A DNA stretch of 64,000 nucleotides, taken from NCBI RefSeq assembly GCF_000281955.1, contig NZ_AKKF01000140.1, forward strand, positions 46,788-110,787, given 5' to 3'. The position numbers and the translations under genes were made by a program. Shown one piece after another: positions 51,445-60,954 of the stretch (within the stretch, counting starts at the first letter, position 1; each line of letters opens with the position of its first letter). A model generated the notes under the pieces. The model searched no databases, was not told where the DNA came from, and saw nothing but the letters and a program-made list of their open reading frames with translations. The stretch is from Caulobacter sp. AP07 (GTDB lineage: Bacteria > Pseudomonadota > Alphaproteobacteria > Caulobacterales > Caulobacteraceae).

Positions 51445-52754
51445 CAGGAATTTGCTCCGTTGGAAGTGGGGACCGAAAGGGCGGGATCGACGAGGCGTTC
51501 GCCTCGGCCGCCCAAGAGCCAGATGGACAGGATGGAAAGGGGAACCAGGCTGGCGCCCATGGCGAAGACCGGGGCGTAGCTGACCTTTGTGGCGACCGGG
51601 ACGATCCAGGTGGTGATCAGCACCCCGACCACGGCGGCGGTGCCGCTGATCCCGGCCAGCGAACCGACCGACCGGGGCAGGTAGTCGCTGGGCAGGGTCT
51701 GAATGTTGTTGATGGCGACCTGGAAGCCGAAGAGGATCACGGCGATCAGCAGCACCGCGTGCAGCGGCGAGGACGCGCCGATGGTCAGCAGCAGGGCCGG
51801 CAGCATGAAGACGCCGCCCAGGGTGATCGCCCACTTGCGGGCCTTGACCGGCTGCCAGCCGCGACCGATCAGCCAGCCGGAGATCCAGCCGCCGAACAGG
51901 CTGCCCGCCGCAGCGCCGACATAGGGCACCCAGCCGAACAGGCCAATCTGCTTGATGTCGAAGCCGAAGCGCTCGGCCAGGTAGATCGGCAGCCATGAGA
52001 CGAACAGCCACCAGACCGGGTCGATGAAGAAGCGGGCCAGGATCAGGCCCCAGGCTTCGCGGTGGCGCAGCAAGCCCCACCACGTGGGCCTATAGTCGAT
52101 CTCGGTGTCGCCGGAAGCCGGGCGCTGGCCGGTCAGTATGTGCTGGCGTTCTTCGGCGGACAGCCACGGATGGTCCTCGGGCGCGGCGCGGCAGACGATG
52201 GCCCACGGGACCACCCACAGGACGCCCAGCAGGCCGATGACCATGAAGGTCGCGCGCCAGCCGAAGGTCAGGAACAGCCAGGCGATCAGCGGCGCGGAGA
52301 TGATCGCTCCCACCGAGGCGCCGGCGTTGAAGATGCCCTGGGCGAAGGCGCGCTCGCGGACCGGGAACCACTCGGCGTTGGCCTTGGCCGCGCCGGGCCA
52401 GTTGCCGGCCTCGCTGACGCCCAAGGTGGCGCGCAGCACACCGAGCGTCAGGATCGACCGCGCGACTGAGTGCAGGGCGATCGAGGCCGACCAGGCCAGG
52501 ATCGACAGCATGAAGCCGACCCGCGTGCCCAGGGCGTCGAAGATTTTGCCGAAGATCGTCTGGCCGGTGGCGTAGGACAGCATGAAGCAGGTCAGGATGA
52601 GGGCGTATTCTTCCTTGCCGACGCCCATGTCCTTAGAGATCTGCGGCCACATCACGGCCAGCGCGTTGCGGTCGATGTAGTTGATCACCGTGGCCAGGCC
52701 GACCATGCCGACGATCAGCCAGCGAAGGCCCTTGAACCTCATCTGGCGGCTCAT
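51444..52754 (-). CDS. MFS transporter, hexuronate/ACS family
   Basis: A 436-aa, 12-helix inner-membrane symporter of the anion:cation symporter group that includes ExuT. Typical features are INYIDRNALAVMWPQI in helix 1, LGVSEAGNWPGAAKANAEWF after helix 4 and ERAFAQGIFNAGASVGA in helix 5. It overlaps PL17 by 4 bp and the SDR gene by 1 bp. It most likely imports the lyase product (unsaturated uronate or DEH). Confidence 0.88.
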   Translation of the reverse strand: MSRQMRFKGLRWLIVGMVGLATVINYIDRNALAVMWPQISKDMGVGKEEYALILTCFMLSYATGQTIFGKIFDALGTRVGFMLSILAWSASIALHSVARSILTLGVLRATLGVSEAGNWPGAAKANAEWFPVRERAFAQGIFNAGASVGAIISAPLIAWLFLTFGWRATFMVIGLLGVLWVVPWAIVCRAAPEDHPWLSAEERQHILTGQRPASGDTEIDYRPTWWGLLRHREAWGLILARFFIDPVWWLFVSWLPIYLAERFGFDIKQIGLFGWVPYVGAAAGSLFGGWISGWLIGRGWQPVKARKWAITLGGVFMLPALLLTIGASSPLHAVLLIAVILFGFQVAINNIQTLPSDYLPRSVGSLAGISGTAAVVGVLITTWIVPVATKVSYAPVFAMGASLVPLSILSIWLLGGRGERLVDPALSVPTSNGANS

Positions 52755-54919
52755 TGCACGGGCTCCGCTACGCCAGAGAAGCCGGTCCAGGCATAGGCGC
52801 CGTGGGGAGTCACGATCCGATGGCGCTTGGCGGGATCGCGATCCCAGGAGACGCCGATCGCCAAGCTCTTGCCGGAGTTCAGGCGGATGAAGACGAGGTC
52901 CGCGCCGTTCTCCGACACGCGCTCGACCGCCTTCACGGACGAGATGGTGTCGCGGGCGTATTCCTCTGCGGCGCTGTAGGCGCCGTGCGGCTCAAGCACC
53001 CCCGCTAGCGTGAAGCTGTCCTTGTCGTCGCCGCGCAGGACGAAGGCCCGCTCGTTGCGGAGATTGTAGTTGGGGTCGTCGGCGCCCAGCTCGGTCAGGA
53101 CCACCTGGTCGACGTCGCTGGAGGCGAAGACGTAGTCGTAGAACCGGCCCTGGTTGAACCAGGAGACGCGCGCCCCGTCCTTCACCGGCGCGCGGCCACG
53201 ATCCCACAAGTGCTGGTAGCCGTCGGCCTTGCCGAGCGGCTTCAGTTCGCTGGTCCCGCCCAGGAACTTCAGGCCGGAGTCGACGATCTGGCCGTCATAG
53301 TGCAGCGGCAGGTCGAAGCGGTGCTTGCCGCCCCCCTCTCCGCGCACGAGGTCCAGCACGATCGGACGCCCGACCTCGGGCCGGTCGATCAGAGCCATGG
53401 CGCGGCGATAGCGCACGCCCGGCCAGGCGTCCTCGATGCTGGCGGCGGTCATCTGGACGCCGTCCTTGGCGGCGAAGGCCAGGATCGTGGGCCAATGCTT
53501 TTCGCCGGTGTCGGTGTTGGCGCCGAACTGGCTCTTCTCGTCGACCACCAGCGTGTTGTGGGCGACCGTCTGCTGGGCCCAACTGTCGTTTTCGGGCAGG
53601 TAGCGGCCGCCGGCCTTGGCCTCGACGTTCAGGAACCGCGCCGCGCCATAGTCGGTCACGACCTCGCGGCCCGCGTCGTAGAACTGCCAGGACAGCTTGT
53701 CGAAATGGCCGTGTCCCATGCCCTGGGAGGTGGCCTTGAACACCAGCGCCTGGTCCTTGGCCTTCGGACCCGACCGCAGGATGACCAGCGCGCCCTTGTC
53801 GCCCTTGGCCCCGTCGCGAAGCTCCATCGACGCGAACGGGAACGGCCTGGCCTCGCCGCGCGCGATGCCGGCGGCGACGTCGCGGCCTTCGGGGCTGAGC
53901 ACCACGGAGCCTTGCTGGATGGCGATCGACAGCAAGGCTGGGTCCCGCGTCGCGGCATAGGTCACCGCCACGCCGTGGACCAGCTCCGGGGTGTCGAGCC
54001 CTTTGTCCTTGATGGCGTCGTTGATCGGGAATAGCAGGCCGCCATAGCTCTGCTGGATGGTGGCGTAGACGGCCTTGCGCAGCACGCCGTCGCGATAGTC
54101 GAGTATCTTGCGCGACGGGTCGTGGCGCTGGATGGACTGGGCCAGCAGCAGGAACGGCGACAGGGCGTAGCGCTGGTAGTACGGGCCTTCAGCGTAGTAG
54201 CCGTCAGGCGAAAACAGCTCTTCCAACTGCTTGTAGAAGCCCGACTTGCCCGAACCGTCCAGGCCATACAGCGCCTGGTTGACCAGGCCCTGGTCGCCGA
54301 TCGCGTAGCCGGTCATGCCGACCGCCGCCAGCGCCCAGGTGCCGTGGTTGTGGATGCTGTCGAAGGTCTTGGGCGAGCCGGTCGACAGGAACGCCGCCAT
54401 CGGCCGGAACACGCCGGCCTCGATGGTCGCGCGGTCGGCGGCCGGGATGGCGTCCTTGACCGCCTCGTAGCCCTGGATCGCATTGACCAGCCAGACGCTA
54501 TCGTTCAGCACCTGCCAGAACAGCTTGCCCGGGACCTGATTGGCGCGCTTGGGGTGCAGCGGCAGAGACGGATAGAGCTTGGCGTAGTCCAGCAGCACGC
54601 GCCGCACCAACTCGGCATAGGCCTTGTCGCCGGTCTGCCGGTACAGCATCCCCGCCTCATAGATCAGGCGGTAGTTGTCCTTGTGCCGCTCGTGCGTGTA
54701 GCCGCCGCCGGCGTCGGCCGGGACCGGCACGTCGATGGCCTTGCGCAGCTGCGGATCCACGAAAGCCTCGCTCTTGGCTAGGGTGGCGGCGAACAGGGGG
54801 GGCGCTTGAACAGCCGCGCCGGCCGCTCGCTTGGGCGGCGTGGGCGTGGCGGCCTGAGCCGCTCCGGCGAGAGCCAGGACCGCAAGGCCCGCGTAGAACT
54901 TCGCTTTAAGCTTGGGCAT
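52751..54919 (-). CDS. Oligoalginate lyase, PL17 family
   Basis: A 722-aa exported lyase: signal peptide (ending AQAA), an alpha/alpha-barrel (about 45-350) and a C-terminal heparinase II/III-like beta-sheet domain with the zinc-site run GMGHGHFDKLSWQFYD. The catalytic residues of PL17 can be placed as Asn191 and His192 (SIHNHGTWALA) and Tyr248 (EGPYYQRYALSPF). The His-to-Tyr distance of 56 equals that in Alg17C (His202, Tyr258). It should release monomers from alginate oligomers. It follows PL6 by 5 bp. Confidence 0.92.
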   Translation of the reverse strand: MPKLKAKFYAGLAVLALAGAAQAATPTPPKRAAGAAVQAPPLFAATLAKSEAFVDPQLRKAIDVPVPADAGGGYTHERHKDNYRLIYEAGMLYRQTGDKAYAELVRRVLLDYAKLYPSLPLHPKRANQVPGKLFWQVLNDSVWLVNAIQGYEAVKDAIPAADRATIEAGVFRPMAAFLSTGSPKTFDSIHNHGTWALAAVGMTGYAIGDQGLVNQALYGLDGSGKSGFYKQLEELFSPDGYYAEGPYYQRYALSPFLLLAQSIQRHDPSRKILDYRDGVLRKAVYATIQQSYGGLLFPINDAIKDKGLDTPELVHGVAVTYAATRDPALLSIAIQQGSVVLSPEGRDVAAGIARGEARPFPFASMELRDGAKGDKGALVILRSGPKAKDQALVFKATSQGMGHGHFDKLSWQFYDAGREVVTDYGAARFLNVEAKAGGRYLPENDSWAQQTVAHNTLVVDEKSQFGANTDTGEKHWPTILAFAAKDGVQMTAASIEDAWPGVRYRRAMALIDRPEVGRPIVLDLVRGEGGGKHRFDLPLHYDGQIVDSGLKFLGGTSELKPLGKADGYQHLWDRGRAPVKDGARVSWFNQGRFYDYVFASSDVDQVVLTELGADDPNYNLRNERAFVLRGDDKDSFTLAGVLEPHGAYSAAEEYARDTISSVKAVERVSENGADLVFIRLNSGKSLAIGVSWDRDPAKRHRIVTPHGAYAWTGFSGVAEPVQ

Positions 54920-54924
54920 CTGAC

Positions 54925-57105
54925 CTACTTGCGCTGATCGACGATCTCGAGCGCCGCGCCGCTGTTGCCGGCCTCGCTGAGATCGGGCTTGCCGACGTGG
55001 ACGGTGACGCGGACCGGGGCCGCGCGTTCGAAGAGATTGCCATCGAGCTTCACGACCTGGACGCCGTCCAGTCGCATCGACGGCTGGCCCGGCGCGACGT
55101 TGCGAAACGTCGAGCCCTTGACGCGAACCTGTGGGCCAAAGGTGCTCTCGTCCGTCCCGCCCCGCACGAGATCGAGCACGGGTCCGCCCAGGTGTGTGAA
55201 CTGACTGCCGGCGACGTCGACCCTCTCGGCGCCGTAGAGGCCATCGGTCTCGCCGGCGAGATCGAGCACCGTCCCGCTGATGTCGGCGAAGCGCGAACCG
55301 CTGATCGTCACATGGTCGGCGAAAGCGCCCTTCTCCCCCCTCAGGACGGCGAACGCCTTGCCGCCTAGATGCGAGACCTCAGTGTCGACCAGCTCGACGG
55401 CGTAGTTGTTCAATGGGGCGCTGGGGCTTACGCGGATCACGGCGTTGCCGATCGCGTCCGGCGCGTTGACGCCCGACAGGCGCAGGCCCTGCAGCTTCAG
55501 AGCGCCCGTGCCGATTAGGTTGAACAGGGTCGTATGATCGAAGGTCACGACCGGTTCGGCGCCTTTCCCGGCGCGAAAGGTCAGGGGCTGGCGGACCTCG
55601 ACGACGCGACCCTCGGCATAGTCGCCGCTCGCCAGTTCGATGATGTCCCCGGCCTTGGCCCTGACAGCGATGGCCGCCAGCTGGTCCTGGCCCGGCTTGA
55701 TCTTAAGAACGCGGCCGCTGTCGAAGGCCACGGCCCGGTCACTCTTGGGATACCAGGCCACGCCGGTCTCCTCGCGGGTCAGCAGCCTGCCCGGCGCCTG
55801 AAGGCCCAGGGCCTTGCGCGCGGCGGCGTCCGGATAGACACGGCCATCGGGCAGGGTGTGGCGACCGATCGCCTTGGCCTCGAAGCCCGAAGCGCCGGTC
55901 GGCGGCGCAACCCCGTCGATCGTGTTGCCTACGAAAGTCAGGCCGTCGATCGGCGCCATGGCCTTGAAGATCGCTTCGCCGCCTACGCCGAGGAAGACGT
56001 TGCCCGACAGCGTGCTCCGGGCCGGCGGCAAGGTGCGTTCCTGGTCCGCGCCGGCGCCGAACAGCACCTGCCTCACATCGACGAAGACGTTTTTCTCAAT
56101 GCGCGCGTCGAGCACTTGGTTGTAGCGATTGAGCGGCGAGTTCGGGACGCCATTCATCATCACCAGCGCCGCGGTGAAGCCATCGCCCCGCAGGCCCTGG
56201 AAGTAGTTGTTGCGCACTGTCTGGCCGGCGTTGATCACCCGCACGCCGCCGGTATGAGCCAGGCCGCCCCCCAGGAAGACGTTGTCCTCGACCAGATTGT
56301 CGTCGCCATGGCGCAGCGCCAGCGCCCCTTGCGAGCGGACGAAGACGTTGCGGCGATAGATATTGCCGCCTGACTTGTTCGAGACGATCTCGACCTCGCC
56401 GCTGCAGCCCTCGAAATAGTTGTCCTCGACCACGGTCAGGGAGCGGGTGCGCGAGAACGGGCTGGTCCCGACCCGGATCGTCTCGCCCCCGTTGGACCCC
56501 AGCGGGGGGCGCGGGCCGAAATAGTTGTGGTCGATGCGGTGATGGTTCTGCTGGCTCTCGGCCGAGCTCAGCACCACGGCCAGGGTCACGCCGTTGTTCA
56601 GTTTGCCCTGCAGGTGGTTGTGGTCGAAGCGGTTGTTCTGGCCATAGAGACCGATCCAGTAATCCTCGGCAACGCGGTCGGGCTTGTTGAACCCGTCGAT
56701 CACCGTCTCTGTGACGCGGGAGTCGAAGGCCAGCGCCTGATTGTCCTTGCGGAACGAGATGACCTCGGACGATGGACTAAAGCCGTCCTTGAAGGTCAGG
56801 CCCGAGACGACCAGATGCCGGCCGGCGATGCGCAGGTTGGACTTGCCGGAGATCACGACCTTGCCGGGGGTCTGGGCCCGCAGGGTGATCGGCCTGACGG
56901 CCGTTCCCTCGCCGGTGAACACCATCTCAAAATCGCTCCAGACGCCATTGGCCAGCACCACCGAGTCGCCGGGGACCGAAGCCCGCACCGCCGCCCCGAA
57001 GGCTTCCGGCGTGCGCACCAGACGTTCGGCCGCGTAGGCTTGGACCGAGCCGGCCAGGGCGCCCAGGCCCATCAAGGTGGCAAGGCTCGAGCGCAGGTTT
57101 CTCAA
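54925..57105 (-). CDS. Alginate lyase, PL6 family, two beta-helix domains
   Basis: A 726-aa secreted lyase. The N-terminal parallel beta-helix (about residues 30-400) is of the chondroitinase-B/alginate-lyase type. Lys244 and Arg265 (NKSGGNIYRRN ... LALRHG), 21 residues apart as in Lys250/Arg271 of chondroitinase B, are the catalytic pair. Glu237 and Glu239 (SGEVEIV) and the NGGE loop fit the calcium site. A second helix (about 440-720) resembles the two-domain AlyGC architecture. The frame is open to 57207, but a TTG at 57105 has GGAGG seven bases upstream and begins a proper signal peptide (MRNLRSSLATLMGLG). It is the first gene of the operon. Confidence 0.9.
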   Translation of the reverse strand: MRNLRSSLATLMGLGALAGSVQAYAAERLVRTPEAFGAAVRASVPGDSVVLANGVWSDFEMVFTGEGTAVRPITLRAQTPGKVVISGKSNLRIAGRHLVVSGLTFKDGFSPSSEVISFRKDNQALAFDSRVTETVIDGFNKPDRVAEDYWIGLYGQNNRFDHNHLQGKLNNGVTLAVVLSSAESQQNHHRIDHNYFGPRPPLGSNGGETIRVGTSPFSRTRSLTVVEDNYFEGCSGEVEIVSNKSGGNIYRRNVFVRSQGALALRHGDDNLVEDNVFLGGGLAHTGGVRVINAGQTVRNNYFQGLRGDGFTAALVMMNGVPNSPLNRYNQVLDARIEKNVFVDVRQVLFGAGADQERTLPPARSTLSGNVFLGVGGEAIFKAMAPIDGLTFVGNTIDGVAPPTGASGFEAKAIGRHTLPDGRVYPDAAARKALGLQAPGRLLTREETGVAWYPKSDRAVAFDSGRVLKIKPGQDQLAAIAVRAKAGDIIELASGDYAEGRVVEVRQPLTFRAGKGAEPVVTFDHTTLFNLIGTGALKLQGLRLSGVNAPDAIGNAVIRVSPSAPLNNYAVELVDTEVSHLGGKAFAVLRGEKGAFADHVTISGSRFADISGTVLDLAGETDGLYGAERVDVAGSQFTHLGGPVLDLVRGGTDESTFGPQVRVKGSTFRNVAPGQPSMRLDGVQVVKLDGNLFERAAPVRVTVHVGKPDLSEAGNSGAALEIVDQRK

Positions 57106-57230
57106 TCGACGTCCTCCCCGCCCGAAGCCGTGACCGCTTCCTGTGCCCGTCAAACCCGCGCCGCGCGACCTGCGCGTCGGATGACAAGGACACATCAGTC
57201 CGACCATTTGAGCGATAAGCTGTCAACCAC

Positions 57231-57242
57231 TTTGTCGACCAA
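57231..57242. promoter_or_regulatory. Candidate GntR operator on the PL6 side
   Basis: TTTGTCGACCAA matches 9 of 12 positions of the palindrome TTGGTATACCAA used by UxuR/ExuR-type GntR regulators and is followed by TTTT. It lies about 130 bp before the PL6 start. The 380-bp divergent region 57106-57485 has no gene. Confidence 0.35.
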
Positions 57243-57438
57243 TTTTAGGCGACACGCAAACCGCAGCCTGAACGACGAGGATTTTCCGCAGGCGCTCAGC
57301 GGCCACTTCTGCGCTGAACAGCGTCGAACCGAGGCGGTCGGCCGCGGGAAGCCAGGCCTTGCTAGGCCCTGATCGGGGAACGCTCTGGGAAAACTGCGTG
57401 CTGGGGAGTTGACATTCGCTTTCAAGAGGTCAACCAAA

Positions 57439-57469
57439 TAGGTAAGCCAAATATAGAAAATTGGTATCC
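57439..57469. promoter_or_regulatory. Candidate GntR operators before the TonB receptor
   Basis: TAGGTAAGCCAA (57439-57450) matches TTGGTATACCAA at 9 of 12, and AAAATTGGTATCC (57457-57469) carries an almost intact half-site running into the ribosome site. Two sites next to the start codon would suit repression by the GntR protein encoded downstream. Confidence 0.45.
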
Positions 57470-57485
57470 GGGGAGGATGAGAACT

Positions 57486-60400
57486 ATGGACACCCATCCA
57501 CGGCGCGCCGGTGTGCGCGCCATGCTGCTGGCATCGACCTGCCTGATCATCGGCTCGGGCTTCGGCCAAGCCTTCGCGCAGGAAGCGCCGGCGTCGCAGG
57601 ACCCCAACGCGACCAAGGACGCCCAGGAGGTCGAGGCTGTCGTCGTCACCGGCTACCGCGCCTCGCTGCAGAGCGCGCTGAATGTCAAACGTCAGTCGGA
57701 CGTCATGATCGACGCCATCAACGCCGAGGACATCGCCGACTTCCCGGACGCCAACCTCGCCGAGTCGTTGCAGCGCATCCCCGGCATCTCGATCGATCGC
57801 GACAACGGCGAAGGGCGGACCATCACCGTTCGCGGGCTGGGCGGCGACTTCACCCGCGTGCGCATCAACAACCTCGAGGCGCTGTCGACGGCGGGCACCA
57901 ACGACACCAATTCCACCGCGATCAATTCCACCCGGACGTTCGATTTCAACGTCTTCGCCTCGGAACTCTTCAACAGCCTAAAGGTGCGCAAGACCGCCTC
58001 GGCCGAGACCGATGAAGGCTCGCTCGGCGCCACGGTCGACCTGCAGACCGGCCGACCGTTCGACTATCGCCAGGACCGCTACGCGCTCTCGGTCGAGGAC
58101 GCCTACTACCAGAACGGCAAGCACCACAATCCACGCCTGGCGGGCCTGTTCTCCAAGCGCTTCGCCAACGACAAGATGGGCTTCCTGGCCTCGGCGGCCT
58201 ATTCGGAGAAGGACTCCGAAACCGATCAGTACCGCCGCCAGATCGTGACGGGCGAATATGTCTATCGCTCCGCCACCTGGGCGACGTTGGAAAACCCGCG
58301 CCGCGCCGGTTTCTCAGCGCCGGTCGGGACGCTGTTCACCAACCGCATCTCGAATCCGACGGCGACGAACCCCGGTACGGTGTCGGCCACGCCCGCCATC
58401 ACAAACCCGGCCTATATCGACGCGGTGACCGGCTCGGATCCGGCCGCCTATGCCTTGCTCCATCCGTCGCTGGACGGCTCGCAGATCATCTTCCCCGCCC
58501 TGGCCGGCCCCGAGCAACAGGACCTGCACCAAAAGCGGCTGGGCCTCACCGCGTCCTACCAATGGGACATCTCCTCCCGGACGCGCCTCACCATCGACGG
58601 GCTGCATTCGAACCAGAAGAGCACTTCGACGCTGAACCAGTTGCTGCCGTTCGGCTTGAACCGCAACAACACCAACGCGACCTACGCCACGGCCAATGCG
58701 GCGACCGCGCTGAACTCCAAGCGCGGCCTCTACCCGGGCACCTGCACCTACACGGCCGGCGGGCCCTTCGCCTCGCCGATCGACTGCGGCCAGGCCACCT
58801 ATGGCGGCGCGCTCGTCGCCGGCACCAGCTTCTCGTACAACCCCAACAATCTCGACGTTTACGACTACTACAACTCGCCCGTCTCGCGCGGCTATGTCCC
58901 CTCTGCGGACGGCCTGGCCATGCGCGCCCAGCAGATCGGTCGCCCGGCGACGGATGTGCTGGCCGCCCATGTCACCAACGGGGTCGCTGACTATCTGCAG
59001 CTGCGGAACCTGGACTGGGCCGCCCGCGCCGACCAGGGCAGCTACAACACCAATTTCGACCAGATCTCGGTCAACCTGACCCATGAGTTCAGTGACCGGT
59101 TCAGGGCCGACTTCACCTACGGCGCCTCGCGGTCCAAACTTAATTCCTACGGCAAGATGGCCGAGTGGGGCCAGTTCGACCAGCCGGCCACTTTCACCTA
59201 TGACGAGCGCGGCGGCGGCGACATGCCGTTGTTCGACGCCGGCTTCAACGCCGCCGATCCCAACCAGTGGACGATCCTCAAGGGGGTCTCGTTCCTGCGC
59301 TACCACAAGAAGGTCGTCGAAAACCGCTACAACTCGTGGAAGGCCGACTTCACCTGGGAGCTCAACGACAACCTAACCCTGAAGTTCGGCGGCACCCAGC
59401 GCGACTATCGCTTCTCGACCTCGCAGACCGAGCGCCAGAACGTCCAGATCAACCCGACCGAAAAGGAAGCGGGCGTCTCGATCGCCAGCCTCGGTAAGGT
59501 CATCGATTTCGGCCAGGGCCTGGATGTGCCCGCCGGTACGACGACGTCGTGGTTCGGCCCCGACATCCAGAAGTTCGACGACCTGTTCGGCTTCACCTGC
59601 GAGTGCATTAACAAGTGGGGCGACTGGCGCCTCACCCAGTTCCGCCAGCAGGGCCGGGAGACCTTCGCCGTGCGCGAGCAGACCGAAGGCGCCTACGGCC
59701 AGCTCAACTTCAACTACGACTTCCTGGGCGGCTGGAACACCTTCGGCAACATCGGCGTGCGCTACGCCAAGACCGACGTGGACTCGACCGGCCGCTCGAC
59801 CGGCGGCCGCACCGTCCAGGGCGGCAATTCCTATTCGGACGTACTGCCATCGTTCAACATCGCCATTCGCCCGCGCGACGACCTCTACTTCCGCTTCGGC
59901 GGAGCCCAGACCATGTCGCGCCCGACCCTGCAGCAGCTGGCGCCGACCATCACCCAGCTGACGATCCCCGAGGGCGGGATGACGTCCGGCGCCACCCTGA
60001 CGATCGGCAATCCCAAGCTGTCGCCCTTCCGGGCCAACAATTTCGACGCCGCCGTGGAGTGGTACTACGCCGAGGGCGGCCTGATCTCGGTGGCCGTGTT
60101 CAAGAAGAAGATCGGCTCCTATCCGCAGACCGTGCGCTTCGCCGCGCCGCTGTCGACCTTCCTCGACGCCGAGGGGCTTGCCAGCCTGATCGAGCAGTTC
60201 GGCGCCAACAGCGACCAGGCCGCCTATATCCGCGGCGACTACGATGCGACCGCGCGCCAGTTCCGCGACGCTCCCGGCGGGGAGTTGAAGGGCTGGGAGG
60301 TCAACTACCAGCAGGCCTTCACCTTCCTGCCCGGACTGCTGAAGAACACGGGCATCCAGCTCAACGCCACCCACATCCAGTCCGAGCTCACCTACATCCT

Positions 60401-60824
60401 GGATCCCGGCACCGACACGACCCCGGCGACCCTGGGCAAGGCCCCGTGGCTAGGTGCGTCGCCCAACGCCGTCAACCTGACAGTCTATTACGAGGACGAG
60501 CGCATCAACACGCGCGTGTCCCTAGCCCAGCGCGACAGCTACTACACCACCTACCCGCTGGTGGCCGGCGCCTGCGCGCCCGGCGTCGTCGGCGGCGTGG
60601 CGTGCGATACGCCGCTGATCAACGACTTCGGCGGCTCCAAGGACACGCTGAACGTCGACTTCGCGTTCAGCTACAAGCTGTCGAACCAGGCGTCCTTCTC
60701 GATCGAGGGCTTGAACATGACCAACCAAGCGACCAGCCGGTACTACTACGCCGACAATCCGGTGGCCGCGCTCTACGGCTCGCCCGGGCGGCAGTTCACG
60801 GTGGGCTTGCGTTTCAAGCACTAG
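57486..60824 (+). CDS. TonB-dependent receptor, TonB-Xanth-Caul type, probable alginate receptor
   Basis: A large receptor of about 1112 aa with a signal peptide (ending AFAQ), a TonB box (VEAVVVTGYRASLQSAL) and a plug with LAESLQRIPGISIDRDNGEG and ITVRGLGGDFTRVRINN. These are signatures of the carbohydrate-linked receptor group in Caulobacter and Xanthomonas. The barrel ends QFTVGLRFKH. The ATG at 57486 has GGGGAGGA at proper distance, whereas the upstream ATG at 57477 would overlap it. It is divergent from the PL6-PL17 operon and probably takes up alginate oligosaccharides. Confidence 0.92.
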   Translation: MDTHPRRAGVRAMLLASTCLIIGSGFGQAFAQEAPASQDPNATKDAQEVEAVVVTGYRASLQSALNVKRQSDVMIDAINAEDIADFPDANLAESLQRIPGISIDRDNGEGRTITVRGLGGDFTRVRINNLEALSTAGTNDTNSTAINSTRTFDFNVFASELFNSLKVRKTASAETDEGSLGATVDLQTGRPFDYRQDRYALSVEDAYYQNGKHHNPRLAGLFSKRFANDKMGFLASAAYSEKDSETDQYRRQIVTGEYVYRSATWATLENPRRAGFSAPVGTLFTNRISNPTATNPGTVSATPAITNPAYIDAVTGSDPAAYALLHPSLDGSQIIFPALAGPEQQDLHQKRLGLTASYQWDISSRTRLTIDGLHSNQKSTSTLNQLLPFGLNRNNTNATYATANAATALNSKRGLYPGTCTYTAGGPFASPIDCGQATYGGALVAGTSFSYNPNNLDVYDYYNSPVSRGYVPSADGLAMRAQQIGRPATDVLAAHVTNGVADYLQLRNLDWAARADQGSYNTNFDQISVNLTHEFSDRFRADFTYGASRSKLNSYGKMAEWGQFDQPATFTYDERGGGDMPLFDAGFNAADPNQWTILKGVSFLRYHKKVVENRYNSWKADFTWELNDNLTLKFGGTQRDYRFSTSQTERQNVQINPTEKEAGVSIASLGKVIDFGQGLDVPAGTTTSWFGPDIQKFDDLFGFTCECINKWGDWRLTQFRQQGRETFAVREQTEGAYGQLNFNYDFLGGWNTFGNIGVRYAKTDVDSTGRSTGGRTVQGGNSYSDVLPSFNIAIRPRDDLYFRFGGAQTMSRPTLQQLAPTITQLTIPEGGMTSGATLTIGNPKLSPFRANNFDAAVEWYYAEGGLISVAVFKKKIGSYPQTVRFAAPLSTFLDAEGLASLIEQFGANSDQAAYIRGDYDATARQFRDAPGGELKGWEVNYQQAFTFLPGLLKNTGIQLNATHIQSELTYILDPGTDTTPATLGKAPWLGASPNAVNLTVYYEDERINTRVSLAQRDSYYTTYPLVAGACAPGVVGGVACDTPLINDFGGSKDTLNVDFAFSYKLSNQASFSIEGLNMTNQATSRYYYADNPVAALYGSPGRQFTVGLRFKH

Positions 60825-60832
60825 GCTTTGGC

Positions 60833-60869
60833 CTATCAGGGGTATACCGCTTTGGTTCACCCCTGATAG
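60833..60869. promoter_or_regulatory. Inverted repeat with GGTATACC before gntR
   Basis: Arms CTATCAGGGGT (60833-60843) and ACCCCTGATAG (60859-60869) form a perfect 11-bp inverted repeat around a 15-base loop. It starts 8 bp after the receptor stop, so it may be a terminator (no T-run). The left arm runs into the palindrome GGTATACC (60841-60848), the core of UxuR-type GntR operators, which suggests autoregulation of gntR. Confidence 0.45.
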
Positions 60870-60954
60870 AACCTTCCAATGTCCCATCAGCCCGGGTTGG
60901 GAACGCCGAGTCGTCTCAAGGCGACACGGACGAGCGGCAGCGGAGCATCGGCGG

